From positions 1 to 11,275 of the forward strand of contig CAZPMO010000163.1 of the NCBI GenBank assembly GCA_964587515.1: a DNA stretch of 11,275 bases. The letters are read 5' to 3'. Under the pieces are notes generated by a model that saw nothing but the letters and a program-made list of their open reading frames with translations, made no database searches and was not told the origin of the DNA. Shown here in pieces: positions 1-6,138 of the stretch; the stretch's first letter is position 1, and the number at the start of each line of letters is the position of its first letter. This stretch comes from CAZPMO01 sp964587515. GTDB taxonomy: Bacteria; Pseudomonadota; Alphaproteobacteria; MPNO01. Made by a program: the position numbers and the translations under genes.

Positions 1-1
1 C

Positions 2-493
2 GGCACCGACAATGGCGATGGCACCTACAGCCTCACCTCGGCCCAGCTTTCCGGCCTGACCATCACGCCGCCGGCAAATTCGGACGCCGATTTCACGCTC
101 AGCGTCACCGCCATCAGCACCGAAGCCGTCTCCACGGACCAGACCACCGAAAACTTCACCGTGACGGTGAACCCGGTGGCCGATGCGCCGACGCTGAACG
201 TCGCCAACGTCACCGGCGAGGAAGGGGCCGCCATCGCCCTCGATATCTCCGCGGCGCTGACCGATGTCTCCGAGACCCTTTCGGTGACCATCTCGGGCGT
301 GCCCACGGGCGCGAGCCTCTCGGCCGGCGCCGATAATGGCGGCGGTTCCTTCAGCCTGACCGCCGATGAGCTTTCCGGACTTACCGTCACGCCCCCCGAC
401 GGTTCGTCCGCTGATTTTACGCTCAACGTCGCCGCCACCAGCACCGATGGCGCGTCCACCGCCGTCACCAACGAGAGCTTTACCGTGACCGTG
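2..493 (+). repeat. Tandem Ig-like protein repeats, 324-base period
   Basis: Residues encoded at 2-169 and 326-493 align without gaps over 56 positions, about 35 of them identical by hand count, sharing the cores SLT..(Q/E)LSGLT and FTVTV. The offset is exactly 324 bases (108 codons). The first copy is cut by the window edge, so more copies probably lie upstream. This layout is typical of long repetitive adhesin stalks. Confidence 0.8.
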
Positions 494-1006
494 CTGGAAG
501 CGGACGACGGTGACAGCAACGTCATCGACGGCACCGACGGCAACGACAAGATCAACGGCACCGACGGGGCCGATGTCATCAACGGCGGCGAGGGCAACGA
601 CAATCTTCGCGGCAAGGACGGCGACGACACCCTTAACGGCGGTGACGGCAACGACGTGCTGCGCGGCGGCGACGGCGACGACACGCTCGACGGCGGCGCC
701 GGCATCGATATCGCGTTCGGTGACGGCGGGGCCGATCTGTTCCTGTTCGCCGAGGGCGATGGGGTGAACAACGTTTTCCGGGGCGGGCAGGATACCGCGA
801 ACGCGAGCTGGACCGACTCGATCCAGCTTCAGGCAGGCGCCGACGGCGGCCCTCCCGCCGGCTGGGTGCTCGACCTCACCAGCGGCTCGATCGAAAGCAC
901 GGGAGCGGGTTTCTTCGACCTCACCCAGGACGCCTCGGGCTCGATCACGCTCGACGACGGCAGCGCCCTGGTGTTCACCGGCGTCGAGCAGCTTCTCTTC
1001 GTGTAA
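2..1006 (+). CDS. RTX / Ig-like repeat protein, C-terminal part (5' end outside window)
   Basis: The reading frame is open from the left edge and ends at TAA (1004-1006), leaving 334 visible residues; the start lies outside the window. In order: a partial Ig-like/cadherin-like repeat, a second copy of it, seven RTX nonapeptides of the GGxGxDxLx type (530-718), and a tail of about 95 residues ending in the hydrophobic LLFV. RTX nonapeptides form a calcium-bound parallel beta-roll once the protein reaches the calcium-rich exterior, and such proteins normally leave the cell through a type I ABC exporter that reads an uncleaved C-terminal signal. The Ig-like repeats suggest a long adhesin or surface protein rather than an enzyme; no catalytic domain is visible in this part. 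No exporter genes are in the window. The family assignment is firm; the role as adhesin is inferred. It converges on the minus-strand dehydrogenase gene with 22 bases between stops. Confidence 0.9.
   Translation, partial: GTDNGDGTYSLTSAQLSGLTITPPANSDADFTLSVTAISTEAVSTDQTTENFTVTVNPVADAPTLNVANVTGEEGAAIALDISAALTDVSETLSVTISGVPTGASLSAGADNGGGSFSLTADELSGLTVTPPDGSSADFTLNVAATSTDGASTAVTNESFTVTVLEADDGDSNVIDGTDGNDKINGTDGADVINGGEGNDNLRGKDGDDTLNGGDGNDVLRGGDGDDTLDGGAGIDIAFGDGGADLFLFAEGDGVNNVFRGGQDTANASWTDSIQLQAGADGGPPAGWVLDLTSGSIESTGAGFFDLTQDASGSITLDDGSALVFTGVEQLLFV
530..718 (+). repeat. Seven RTX nonapeptide repeats (27-base units)
   Basis: Seven consecutive 9-residue units begin GTDGNDKIN, GTDGADVIN, GGEGNDNLR, GKDGDDTLN, GGDGNDVLR, GGDGDDTLD and GGAGIDIAF. 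They fit the hemolysin-type calcium-binding consensus GGxGxDxUx. The aspartates at positions 3 and 6 of most units are the expected calcium ligands. The repeat is at protein level; the 27-base DNA units have diverged at third positions. Confidence 0.93.
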
Positions 1007-1028
1007 GCACCCGCCGATTTCGCGCCGG

Positions 1029-1910
1029 CTACTCGATGCCGCTGGCGCGGGCCTGTTCGCGCCCGACCACGGCCCAGTCCTTTTCGCCGTCGCCATGGGC
1101 CACGGCGCCAACCAGACGGTCGCGCCAGGCGTTGCCGCTCGGCAACGGCACGCCGACCGCCTCGCCGGCCTGGAGCGCCAGATTTGCGTCCTTCAGCCCA
1201 AGCGTGGCGGTGATCCCGACGCGGTCGTAATCCTCCTTGGCGATGATGTCGCCATAGACCTTGTAGGCGGTGCAATTGAACATGCCGTCGGCCAGCACGT
1301 CGTAGAACACGGCGGGATCGACATCGTATTTGCGCACCAGCGAGAACGCCTCGCCCATCACCTCGATGGCGCAACCCAGCACGAAATTGTTGGTGACCTT
1401 GATGGACGCGGCCGAGGCCGGATCGTCGCCGGCTTCGAAGGTGCGCCGACCGATCGCATCGAGCAGCGGCCGGCAGCGGTCGACCAGCGCCGCCTTGCCG
1501 CCCGGCACCAGACCAAGCTGGCCGGCGGCCGCGACATCCGGGCGGCCCAGCACGGGACATGCGACGAACAGCTTGGCCGCATCCGCGTGCGCCGTCGCCA
1601 TCGCGCCGGTGACCGCGACGCTGTGCGTGCCCATGGCCATGTGGATGGTATCGGCCGGCAACGAGGCGAGCAGCCCGCCATCGGCGTGAACCACGTCCTC
1701 CAGCGCCGCGTCGTGGGCCAGCATGGTGATCACCACGTCGCGCCCGGCGCAAACCTCGACGACGGAGCGCGCCACGGCCGCGCCGGCGGCGGCGAGTTCG
1801 TCGGTCTTGCCGGGAGAGCGGTTATAGACCATGAGCTCGTGACCATCGCCGAGCACGTTGGCGGCGATTCCCTGGCCCATGCGACCCAGTCCGATGAAGC
1901 CGACTTTCAT
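1029..1910 (-). CDS. NAD(P)-dependent beta-hydroxyacid dehydrogenase (3-hydroxyisobutyrate dehydrogenase family)
   Basis: A 293-residue protein, usual length for the family, which oxidises beta-hydroxyacids or reduces semialdehydes such as methylmalonate or tartronate semialdehyde in the cytoplasm. The Rossmann motif FIGLGRMG (residues 5-12) opens it, and the second strand ends in YNRSPGK (29-35), where the arginine suggests NADP preference. The family catalytic lysine is K171 in SIKVTNN, with N175 nearby; K240-D241 is also the conserved pair. The substrate loop is unusual: where classical members read DAPVSGG this one reads ACPVLGRP (117-124), so the substrate cannot be named. A purine-rich site AAAAGGAAA sits 4 bases before the ATG. 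It is the third gene of operon A, 23 bases after the M24 gene. It might supply the hydroxypyruvate or tartronate semialdehyde reductase step missing from operon B, but nothing shows that directly. Confidence 0.85.
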   Translation of the reverse strand: MKVGFIGLGRMGQGIAANVLGDGHELMVYNRSPGKTDELAAAGAAVARSVVEVCAGRDVVITMLAHDAALEDVVHADGGLLASLPADTIHMAMGTHSVAVTGAMATAHADAAKLFVACPVLGRPDVAAAGQLGLVPGGKAALVDRCRPLLDAIGRRTFEAGDDPASAASIKVTNNFVLGCAIEVMGEAFSLVRKYDVDPAVFYDVLADGMFNCTAYKVYGDIIAKEDYDRVGITATLGLKDANLALQAGEAVGVPLPSGNAWRDRLVGAVAHGDGEKDWAVVGREQARASGIE

Positions 1911-1933
1911 GATGTTTCCTTTTCCCGTCGCGC

Positions 1934-3166
1934 TCAGTAGCTCATGCCGCAGCCGATCAACTCCGCGGTGGGGAACTTGGTGATGATCTCGGTGCCGGTC
2001 TCGGTGACCACCACCTCGTCCTCAAGCCGCACCCCGTTCGGGCCTTCGCCGGCATAGGTTTCGGCGGCGAACACCATGCCGGGCTGGATTTCCACCGGGT
2101 GATCGAAGCTGTAAAGGCGCGAAATGATCGGGAATTCCCACAGGCCCACCCCGATGCCGTGGCCATATTGCAGACCGAACACCTCGGCTTCCGATTTGTA
2201 GCCCATCTTTTCGGCGGTCGGCCAGCCCTGGACCACATCGGTGGTAGACACGCCGGGCTTGATCGCTTCCAACCCGGCGGTCTGGTATTCGAGGCAGATC
2301 TTGTGGATGTCCTTCTGCGCCTGGGTCGGTTCGCCGCAGCAGAAACAGCGATAGACGCAGGTGTGATAGCCGTTAAACAGCATCACGATGTCCATGAAAA
2401 TCAGATCGCCCGGCTGGAGCAGCCGATCGGAGCTGAGATGCGGATGGGGCTGGGTGCGGTTGCCGCTGGTGACCTGGACGTTGATTACCCATTGCGCGCC
2501 GAGCCGGTGCATCTCGTGCGCGGCGACGGCCTGGAGATCATTCTCCTTCATGCCCGGCTGGATGGTCTGGGCGATCTTGTGGAACGCGGCGTCGACGATG
2601 GCCGCGCCGTGCTTCAGGCACATGATCTCGTCTTCGTTCTTGATGGCGCGGGCATGCTGCATCACGCCTTGGCCGTCGGCGATGGTGTAGCCGCCGTTGA
2701 TCAGCGCCAGGATGATCTGGGATTCGACGATATCGACGCCGATCCGCACCTTGGATTTGTCGAGCTGATGGTTTTCCAGCACCATGTCGAGATCGGCCAG
2801 GAAGTTCTCATAGCACTTCCATTCCATGGGCAGCGCGCCGTGCATGGTGCCGTGGGCCGGGAAGGTGGTGTCCTTGATCCACGGGCAGTACAGCTTCTCC
2901 GCCGCGACTTCCGAGCCGAACCCGAAAATATGCGGATAGCCGTTGCGCGGCACGATGGCGTAGCGGCCCATATTGTCGACCTCGGGCGAGGCGACCGCCG
3001 TCGAGGTCGCATAGCGCTTGTTGCCGCTTTCGAACAGCAGCAGACATTCGATATCGAACTCGTCCATGTATTTCATTATGCGGGCGACCCGGTATTCGCG
3101 CATGCGGTCGAAATCCATCCGCTGCTCGTAATCCACCTGCATCATGCCGTGTGTGCCAACTCTCAC
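1934..3166 (-). CDS. M24-family metallopeptidase-like protein (Xaa-Pro peptidase/DddP-like fold) with an altered metal site
   Basis: A 410-residue protein from a GTG start at 3166. The N-terminal creatinase-like domain (about 1-165) is followed by a pita-bread domain (about 170-405). M24 enzymes normally bind two metals through Asp, Asp, His, Glu, Glu. Here D259, H336 (GHGIG), E369 (AET) and E382 (RLEDE) are in place, but the second aspartate, expected 11 residues after D259, is C270 in GYHTCVYRCF, within a cluster C270/C274/C276/C277. The missing ligand makes ordinary dipeptidase action doubtful. The overall layout also resembles the DMSP lyase DddP, another non-peptidase M24 member, but identity to it cannot be claimed. 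GTG is preferred because GGAGAGGAG lies 8 bases before it; an in-frame ATG at 3199 lacks a good site. The gene lies 46 bases after the Gfo/Idh gene and 23 before the dehydrogenase, so a role in small-molecule catabolism is more likely than protein turnover. Confidence 0.85.
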   Translation of the reverse strand: MRVGTHGMMQVDYEQRMDFDRMREYRVARIMKYMDEFDIECLLLFESGNKRYATSTAVASPEVDNMGRYAIVPRNGYPHIFGFGSEVAAEKLYCPWIKDTTFPAHGTMHGALPMEWKCYENFLADLDMVLENHQLDKSKVRIGVDIVESQIILALINGGYTIADGQGVMQHARAIKNEDEIMCLKHGAAIVDAAFHKIAQTIQPGMKENDLQAVAAHEMHRLGAQWVINVQVTSGNRTQPHPHLSSDRLLQPGDLIFMDIVMLFNGYHTCVYRCFCCGEPTQAQKDIHKICLEYQTAGLEAIKPGVSTTDVVQGWPTAEKMGYKSEAEVFGLQYGHGIGVGLWEFPIISRLYSFDHPVEIQPGMVFAAETYAGEGPNGVRLEDEVVVTETGTEIITKFPTAELIGCGMSY

Positions 3167-3174
3167 GTTCCTGT

Positions 3175-3183
3175 CTCCTCTCC
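3175..3183 (-). promoter_or_regulatory. Ribosome binding site deciding the GTG start of the M24 gene
   Basis: GGAGAGGAG on the minus strand ends 8 bases before GTG (3166-3164). It lies inside the reading frame if translation is taken from the farther ATG at 3199, which itself has no purine-rich site at a normal distance. This favours the shorter 410-residue protein. Confidence 0.65.
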
Positions 3184-3212
3184 GAAATTTGACTGCCATT
3201 GACGCCGTGGCG

Positions 3213-4238
3213 TCAGATGATTTTTTCCATCTTGCCGCTGACCGATGACTTCACGATGGTCTCTGTCACCGCGGCGCCGTGGATCATCTCGTCCAGCGGG
3301 ATGGGATAGGCCGGGCCGCCTTCGCAGGCCTGGGCGAAGGCCTCCAGCGAGGCGCGCGAAAGATCGCAGCTTTCGGCGTCCCAGACCTCCAGCGGCGCGC
3401 CCACCGGCTGGAAGATACAGCGACCGAACAATTTCTTGCGGCGTTCTTCCGACGGCGCGCCCACCACATGGGTCATGCCCTCCAGCCGCACGAACCCCTT
3501 GGAGCCGAACACCTGGAAGCTGAATCCGCCGCCGGTCGCCGTCATGGTGCCGAGATAGCCCGACATGCCGTCTTTCATGCGGAACAGGATCGAGGTGGTG
3601 TCGTCGGCGTCGATCTCGACGACGCGATGCAGGCTCATGCAGAACACCTCGTCGATCTCGCCGCACAGATCGATCATCGCGTCGATCGCATGAACGCCCA
3701 TGGGCATCAGCCCGCCGCACGGTGTCTCCTCCCTGTCGGCGCGCCAATGATCCGCCTTCAGGGACAGCGCGTTGGGAAAAGTCATCGTCGCCTCGACATG
3801 CAGGATGGTGCCGAGATCACCGGTTTCAATTTTTTCGCGCAGTTTGTTCATCTCCGGATGCAGCCGCCGGTTATAGCCGAGCCCCAGCGTCACCCCCGCC
3901 TCGCGGGTCGCGGCCACGGCGCGCGCGGCGTCGGCCTTGGTCAGGGCGAAGGGTTTTTCGCAGAACACGTGCTTACCCACCGCCGCCGCCGCGACGATCT
4001 GGTCGGCGTGCATGGAATGGGGCGTCGCCAGCACCACGGCGTCGATGTCGGGATCGCTCAGCAGATCGTCATAACTCGCGCGCAGATCGAATCCCTGCGC
4101 TGTCGCGAATTCCTCCACTTCCGGCGATCGCGTGCGGGTCGCGCCGGCGGTGAAGCGAATGTCATTCGCGCCGCCCTCCAGCGATTCCACCAGCGTCTTG
4201 CCCCACCAGCCGAGTCCGACGATAGCCGCATTGATCAT
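3213..4238 (-). CDS. Gfo/Idh/MocA family oxidoreductase
   Basis: A 341-residue protein, a normal length for this family of NAD(P)-dependent sugar, inositol and hydroxyacid dehydrogenases. The N-terminal Rossmann domain starts MINAAIVGLGWWG with the glycine motif at residues 8-13. The cofactor/catalytic motif CEKP is at 93-96 with K95. GYNRR (121-125) and the start of the C-terminal alpha/beta domain follow. The active-site histidine is H183 in MGVHAID. The partner aspartate expected four residues before that histidine is P179 here, a departure from classical members. The start is set at the ATG at 4238 because it begins the Rossmann strand and has GAGGA 8 bases upstream; the frame also runs back to 4325 but that part is leader sequence. 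It is the first gene of operon A. Substrate unknown. Confidence 0.88.
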   Translation of the reverse strand: MINAAIVGLGWWGKTLVESLEGGANDIRFTAGATRTRSPEVEEFATAQGFDLRASYDDLLSDPDIDAVVLATPHSMHADQIVAAAAVGKHVFCEKPFALTKADAARAVAATREAGVTLGLGYNRRLHPEMNKLREKIETGDLGTILHVEATMTFPNALSLKADHWRADREETPCGGLMPMGVHAIDAMIDLCGEIDEVFCMSLHRVVEIDADDTTSILFRMKDGMSGYLGTMTATGGGFSFQVFGSKGFVRLEGMTHVVGAPSEERRKKLFGRCIFQPVGAPLEVWDAESCDLSRASLEAFAQACEGGPAYPIPLDEMIHGAAVTETIVKSSVSGKMEKII

Positions 4239-4260
4239 GATCCCGTTCCTCGATCCCTGT

Positions 4261-4302
4261 TTTCTTTTGCCGAGCCGCTTGCCCGTATGCGGATCAAAGA
4301 AA
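4261..4302 (-). other. Nested inverted repeat in the operon A leader
   Basis: The outer arms TTTCTTTTG (4261-4269) and CAAAGAAA (4295-4302) pair with one bulged base. Inside them CCGC (4275-4278) pairs with GCGG (4289-4292) across a 10-base loop. It lies 23-64 bases before the Gfo/Idh start codon. It could be a leader RNA hairpin, or a DNA site, or chance; the proposed -10 box overlaps its outer arm. Confidence 0.3.
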
Positions 4303-4325
4303 CGCGAGGGGCGCGCCGGAGTCAA
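4297..4325 (-). promoter_or_regulatory. Candidate sigma-70 promoter of operon A
   Basis: On the minus strand TTGACT (4325-4320) is followed after 17 bases by TTTCTT (4302-4297). The -35 box is good (5 of 6) and the -10 box weak, which would fit a promoter needing an activator. The palindrome at 4344-4363 lies just upstream of the -35 box. Confidence 0.35.
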
Positions 4326-4343
4326 TTAATTTCGATATTTCGA

Positions 4344-4363
4344 CGATTATTCGAAAATAATCG
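4344..4363. promoter_or_regulatory. Palindrome in AT-rich island, candidate operator
   Basis: CGATTATT, CGAA, AATAATCG form a perfect 8-base inverted repeat around a 4-base centre. It sits in an AT-rich island (about 4321-4370) that contrasts sharply with the GC-rich surroundings and also carries four TCGA words at 4332, 4340, 4351 and 4361. It lies between the glnS stop and operon A, about 105 bases before the Gfo/Idh start. A binding site for a repressor or activator of operon A is the best reading. As an RNA hairpin after glnS it lacks a U tract, so a terminator is less likely. Confidence 0.5.
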
Positions 4364-4377
4364 AATTTTCGCCGGAA

Positions 4378-6072
4378 CTATTTATTCGGCGCCTGCGCCT
4401 GAACCTTGGCCCAACTGTCGCGCAGTCCGACGGTGCGGTTGAACACCGGGCGTTCCGGCGTCGAATCCGGGTCGCGGCGGAAATAGCCCTGGCGTTCGAA
4501 CTGGATGGTCGCGTCCGCGTCGGCCGTTGCCCAGCCGGGCTCGACGCGGCAACCGGTCAGCACCTCAATGGAATCGGGGTTGAGATCGTCGAGATAGTCA
4601 CCGTCCTCGCCCGGCGCCGGCTTCGCAAACAGGTGGTCGTAGACGCGCACCTCCGCCGGCAGCGATTGCGCGGCGGAGACCCAGTGAATGGTGCCCCGCA
4701 CCTTGCGCCCGTCGGGCGCGTTGCCGCCGCGGGTTTCGGGGTCGTAGGTGCAGCGCAGCTCGACCACCTCGCCGGCCTCGTTCTTCACCGCCTCGCGGCA
4801 GGTAATGAAATAGGCGTAACGCAGCCGCACCTCGCGGCCCGGCCCGAGCCGGTGGAATTTTCTCGGCGGATCTTCCATGAAGTCGCCGGCCTCGACATAT
4901 ATCTCGCGCGAAAAGGGCACCTTGCGGGTGCCGGCGCTTTCGTCCTCGGGATGGTTGATGGCGTCGAGTTCCTCGACCTCTCCGTCGGGATAGTTTTCGA
5001 TCACCACTTTCAGGGGGCGCAGCACCGCCATGCGGCGTTCGGCGGTCTTGTTCAGGACCTCGCGGGTGCAAGCGTCGAACACCGCCATGTCGATCAGGCT
5101 GTTGGCGCGGGCGACGCCGATGCGCTGGGCGAATTCCCGGATCGCCGCCGCCGGCACGCCGCGCCGCCTGAGCCCGGCCAGCGTCGGCAGGCGCGGATCG
5201 TCCCAGCCGGCGACATGGCCGTCGTCGACAAGCTGGATCAGGCGGCGTTTGGACAGCACCGTATAGGCGAGATTCAGGCGGGCGAACTCGAACTGGCGCG
5301 GCCGCGACGGCGCGGGCAGATTGTCGAGGAACCAGTCATAGAGCGGGCGATGGTCCTCGAACTCCAGGGTGCAGATCGAGTGGGTGACGTTTTCGATCGC
5401 GTCCGACTGGCCGTGCGCGAAATCATAGGTCGGGTAGATGCACCATTGATCGCCGGTGCGCGGGTGATGGCTGCGCAGGATGCGATACATCACCGGGTCG
5501 CGCATATTCATGTTGCCGGACGCCATGTCGATGCGGGCGCGCAGCACGCGCACGCCGTCGACGAACTCGCCGGCCCGCATGCGGCGGAACAGATCGAGGT
5601 TTTCGGCGGCGCCTCGCCCGCGATGAGGACTGTCGCGGCCGGGCGCGGTCAGCGTGCCGCGATACTCCCGCATTTCATCGGCCGAGAGATCGTCAACATA
5701 GGCCTTGCCCGCCTCGATCAGATGTTCGGCCCACCCGTAAAGCCGCTCGAAATAATCCGAGGCGTAGAAAAGATTCTCGCCCCAGTCGAAGCCGAGCCAG
5801 CGCACGTCGTTCTGGATGGCCTCTACGTAGGCAATGTCTTCGCGGGTCGGGTTGGTGTCGTCGAAGCGCAGGTGGCAGCGTCCGCCGAATTCCGCCGCGA
5901 CGCCGAAATTGAGGCAGATCGACTTCGCGTGGCCGATATGAAGATGGCCGTTGGGTTCCGGCGGAAAGCGGGTCACCACGGACCCGACACGCCCCGCCGC
6001 GAGATCGTCGCTGATCACGTCGCGAATGAAATCCCGGCCCGTCTCCTCGGCCGCCGTTTCGGCCCCGCTCAT
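4378..6072 (-). CDS. glnS: Glutaminyl-tRNA synthetase
   Basis: A 564-residue class I aminoacyl-tRNA synthetase that charges tRNA-Gln with glutamine in the cytoplasm, close in length to the E. coli enzyme. The catalytic core opens RFPPEPNGHLHIGHAK, with the HIGH signature at residues 45-48. The second signature, KMSKS-like, is VLSKR at 272-276, the form usual in GlnRS. FDDTNP (70-75) and SDAIENVTHS (223-232) are further core motifs separating GlnRS from bacterial GluRS. The C-terminal anticodon-binding beta-barrel region (from about 340) is complete and ends at TAG (4380-4378). ACGGGAA is a weak ribosome site before the ATG. The gene follows the MetE-like gene by 66 bases, and that gap holds a plausible promoter, so it may be independently transcribed. 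Many alphaproteobacteria lack this enzyme and make Gln-tRNA by GatCAB amidation, so its presence is informative for taxonomy. Confidence 0.96.
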   Translation of the reverse strand: MSGAETAAEETGRDFIRDVISDDLAAGRVGSVVTRFPPEPNGHLHIGHAKSICLNFGVAAEFGGRCHLRFDDTNPTREDIAYVEAIQNDVRWLGFDWGENLFYASDYFERLYGWAEHLIEAGKAYVDDLSADEMREYRGTLTAPGRDSPHRGRGAAENLDLFRRMRAGEFVDGVRVLRARIDMASGNMNMRDPVMYRILRSHHPRTGDQWCIYPTYDFAHGQSDAIENVTHSICTLEFEDHRPLYDWFLDNLPAPSRPRQFEFARLNLAYTVLSKRRLIQLVDDGHVAGWDDPRLPTLAGLRRRGVPAAAIREFAQRIGVARANSLIDMAVFDACTREVLNKTAERRMAVLRPLKVVIENYPDGEVEELDAINHPEDESAGTRKVPFSREIYVEAGDFMEDPPRKFHRLGPGREVRLRYAYFITCREAVKNEAGEVVELRCTYDPETRGGNAPDGRKVRGTIHWVSAAQSLPAEVRVYDHLFAKPAPGEDGDYLDDLNPDSIEVLTGCRVEPGWATADADATIQFERQGYFRRDPDSTPERPVFNRTVGLRDSWAKVQAQAPNK

Positions 6073-6107
6073 CTGGTCTGGTTCCCGTCTAGCTTTACGT
6101 GCGGCGA

Positions 6108-6136
6108 GACATAGGCGGGTGACGGCGCAAGTGCAA
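6108..6136 (-). promoter_or_regulatory. Candidate sigma-70 promoter of glnS
   Basis: On the minus strand TTGCAC (6136-6131) and TATGTC (6113-6108) are separated by 17 bases, within the 66-base gap before glnS. Each box matches the consensus at three positions, mostly the strongest ones. The implied leader would be about 30 bases. Confidence 0.4.
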
Positions 6137-6138
6137 GG

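Noticed and set aside
530..718. CRISPR-like or microsatellite array of 27-base units
   Set aside because: The units are in-frame RTX codons that diverge at third positions; there are no spacers between constant repeats.
1007..1028. Bidirectional terminator between the converging RTX and dehydrogenase genes
   Set aside because: The 22-base gap shows no convincing stem-loop or T tract.
1934..3166. DMSP lyase DddP
   Set aside because: The M24 fold, length and C-terminal pattern are similar, but the metal-site aspartate pattern differs (Cys at one ligand) and substrate residues cannot be matched by eye, so the name is not supported.
4239..4325. 29-residue N-terminal extension of the Gfo/Idh protein
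   Set aside because: The Rossmann fold begins at the ATG at 4238, which has a good ribosome site; the extension covers the hairpin and candidate promoter.
4344..4363. Rho-independent terminator for glnS
   Set aside because: The stem is mostly A-U and no U run follows on the minus strand; operator is the better reading, though read-through regulation cannot be excluded.
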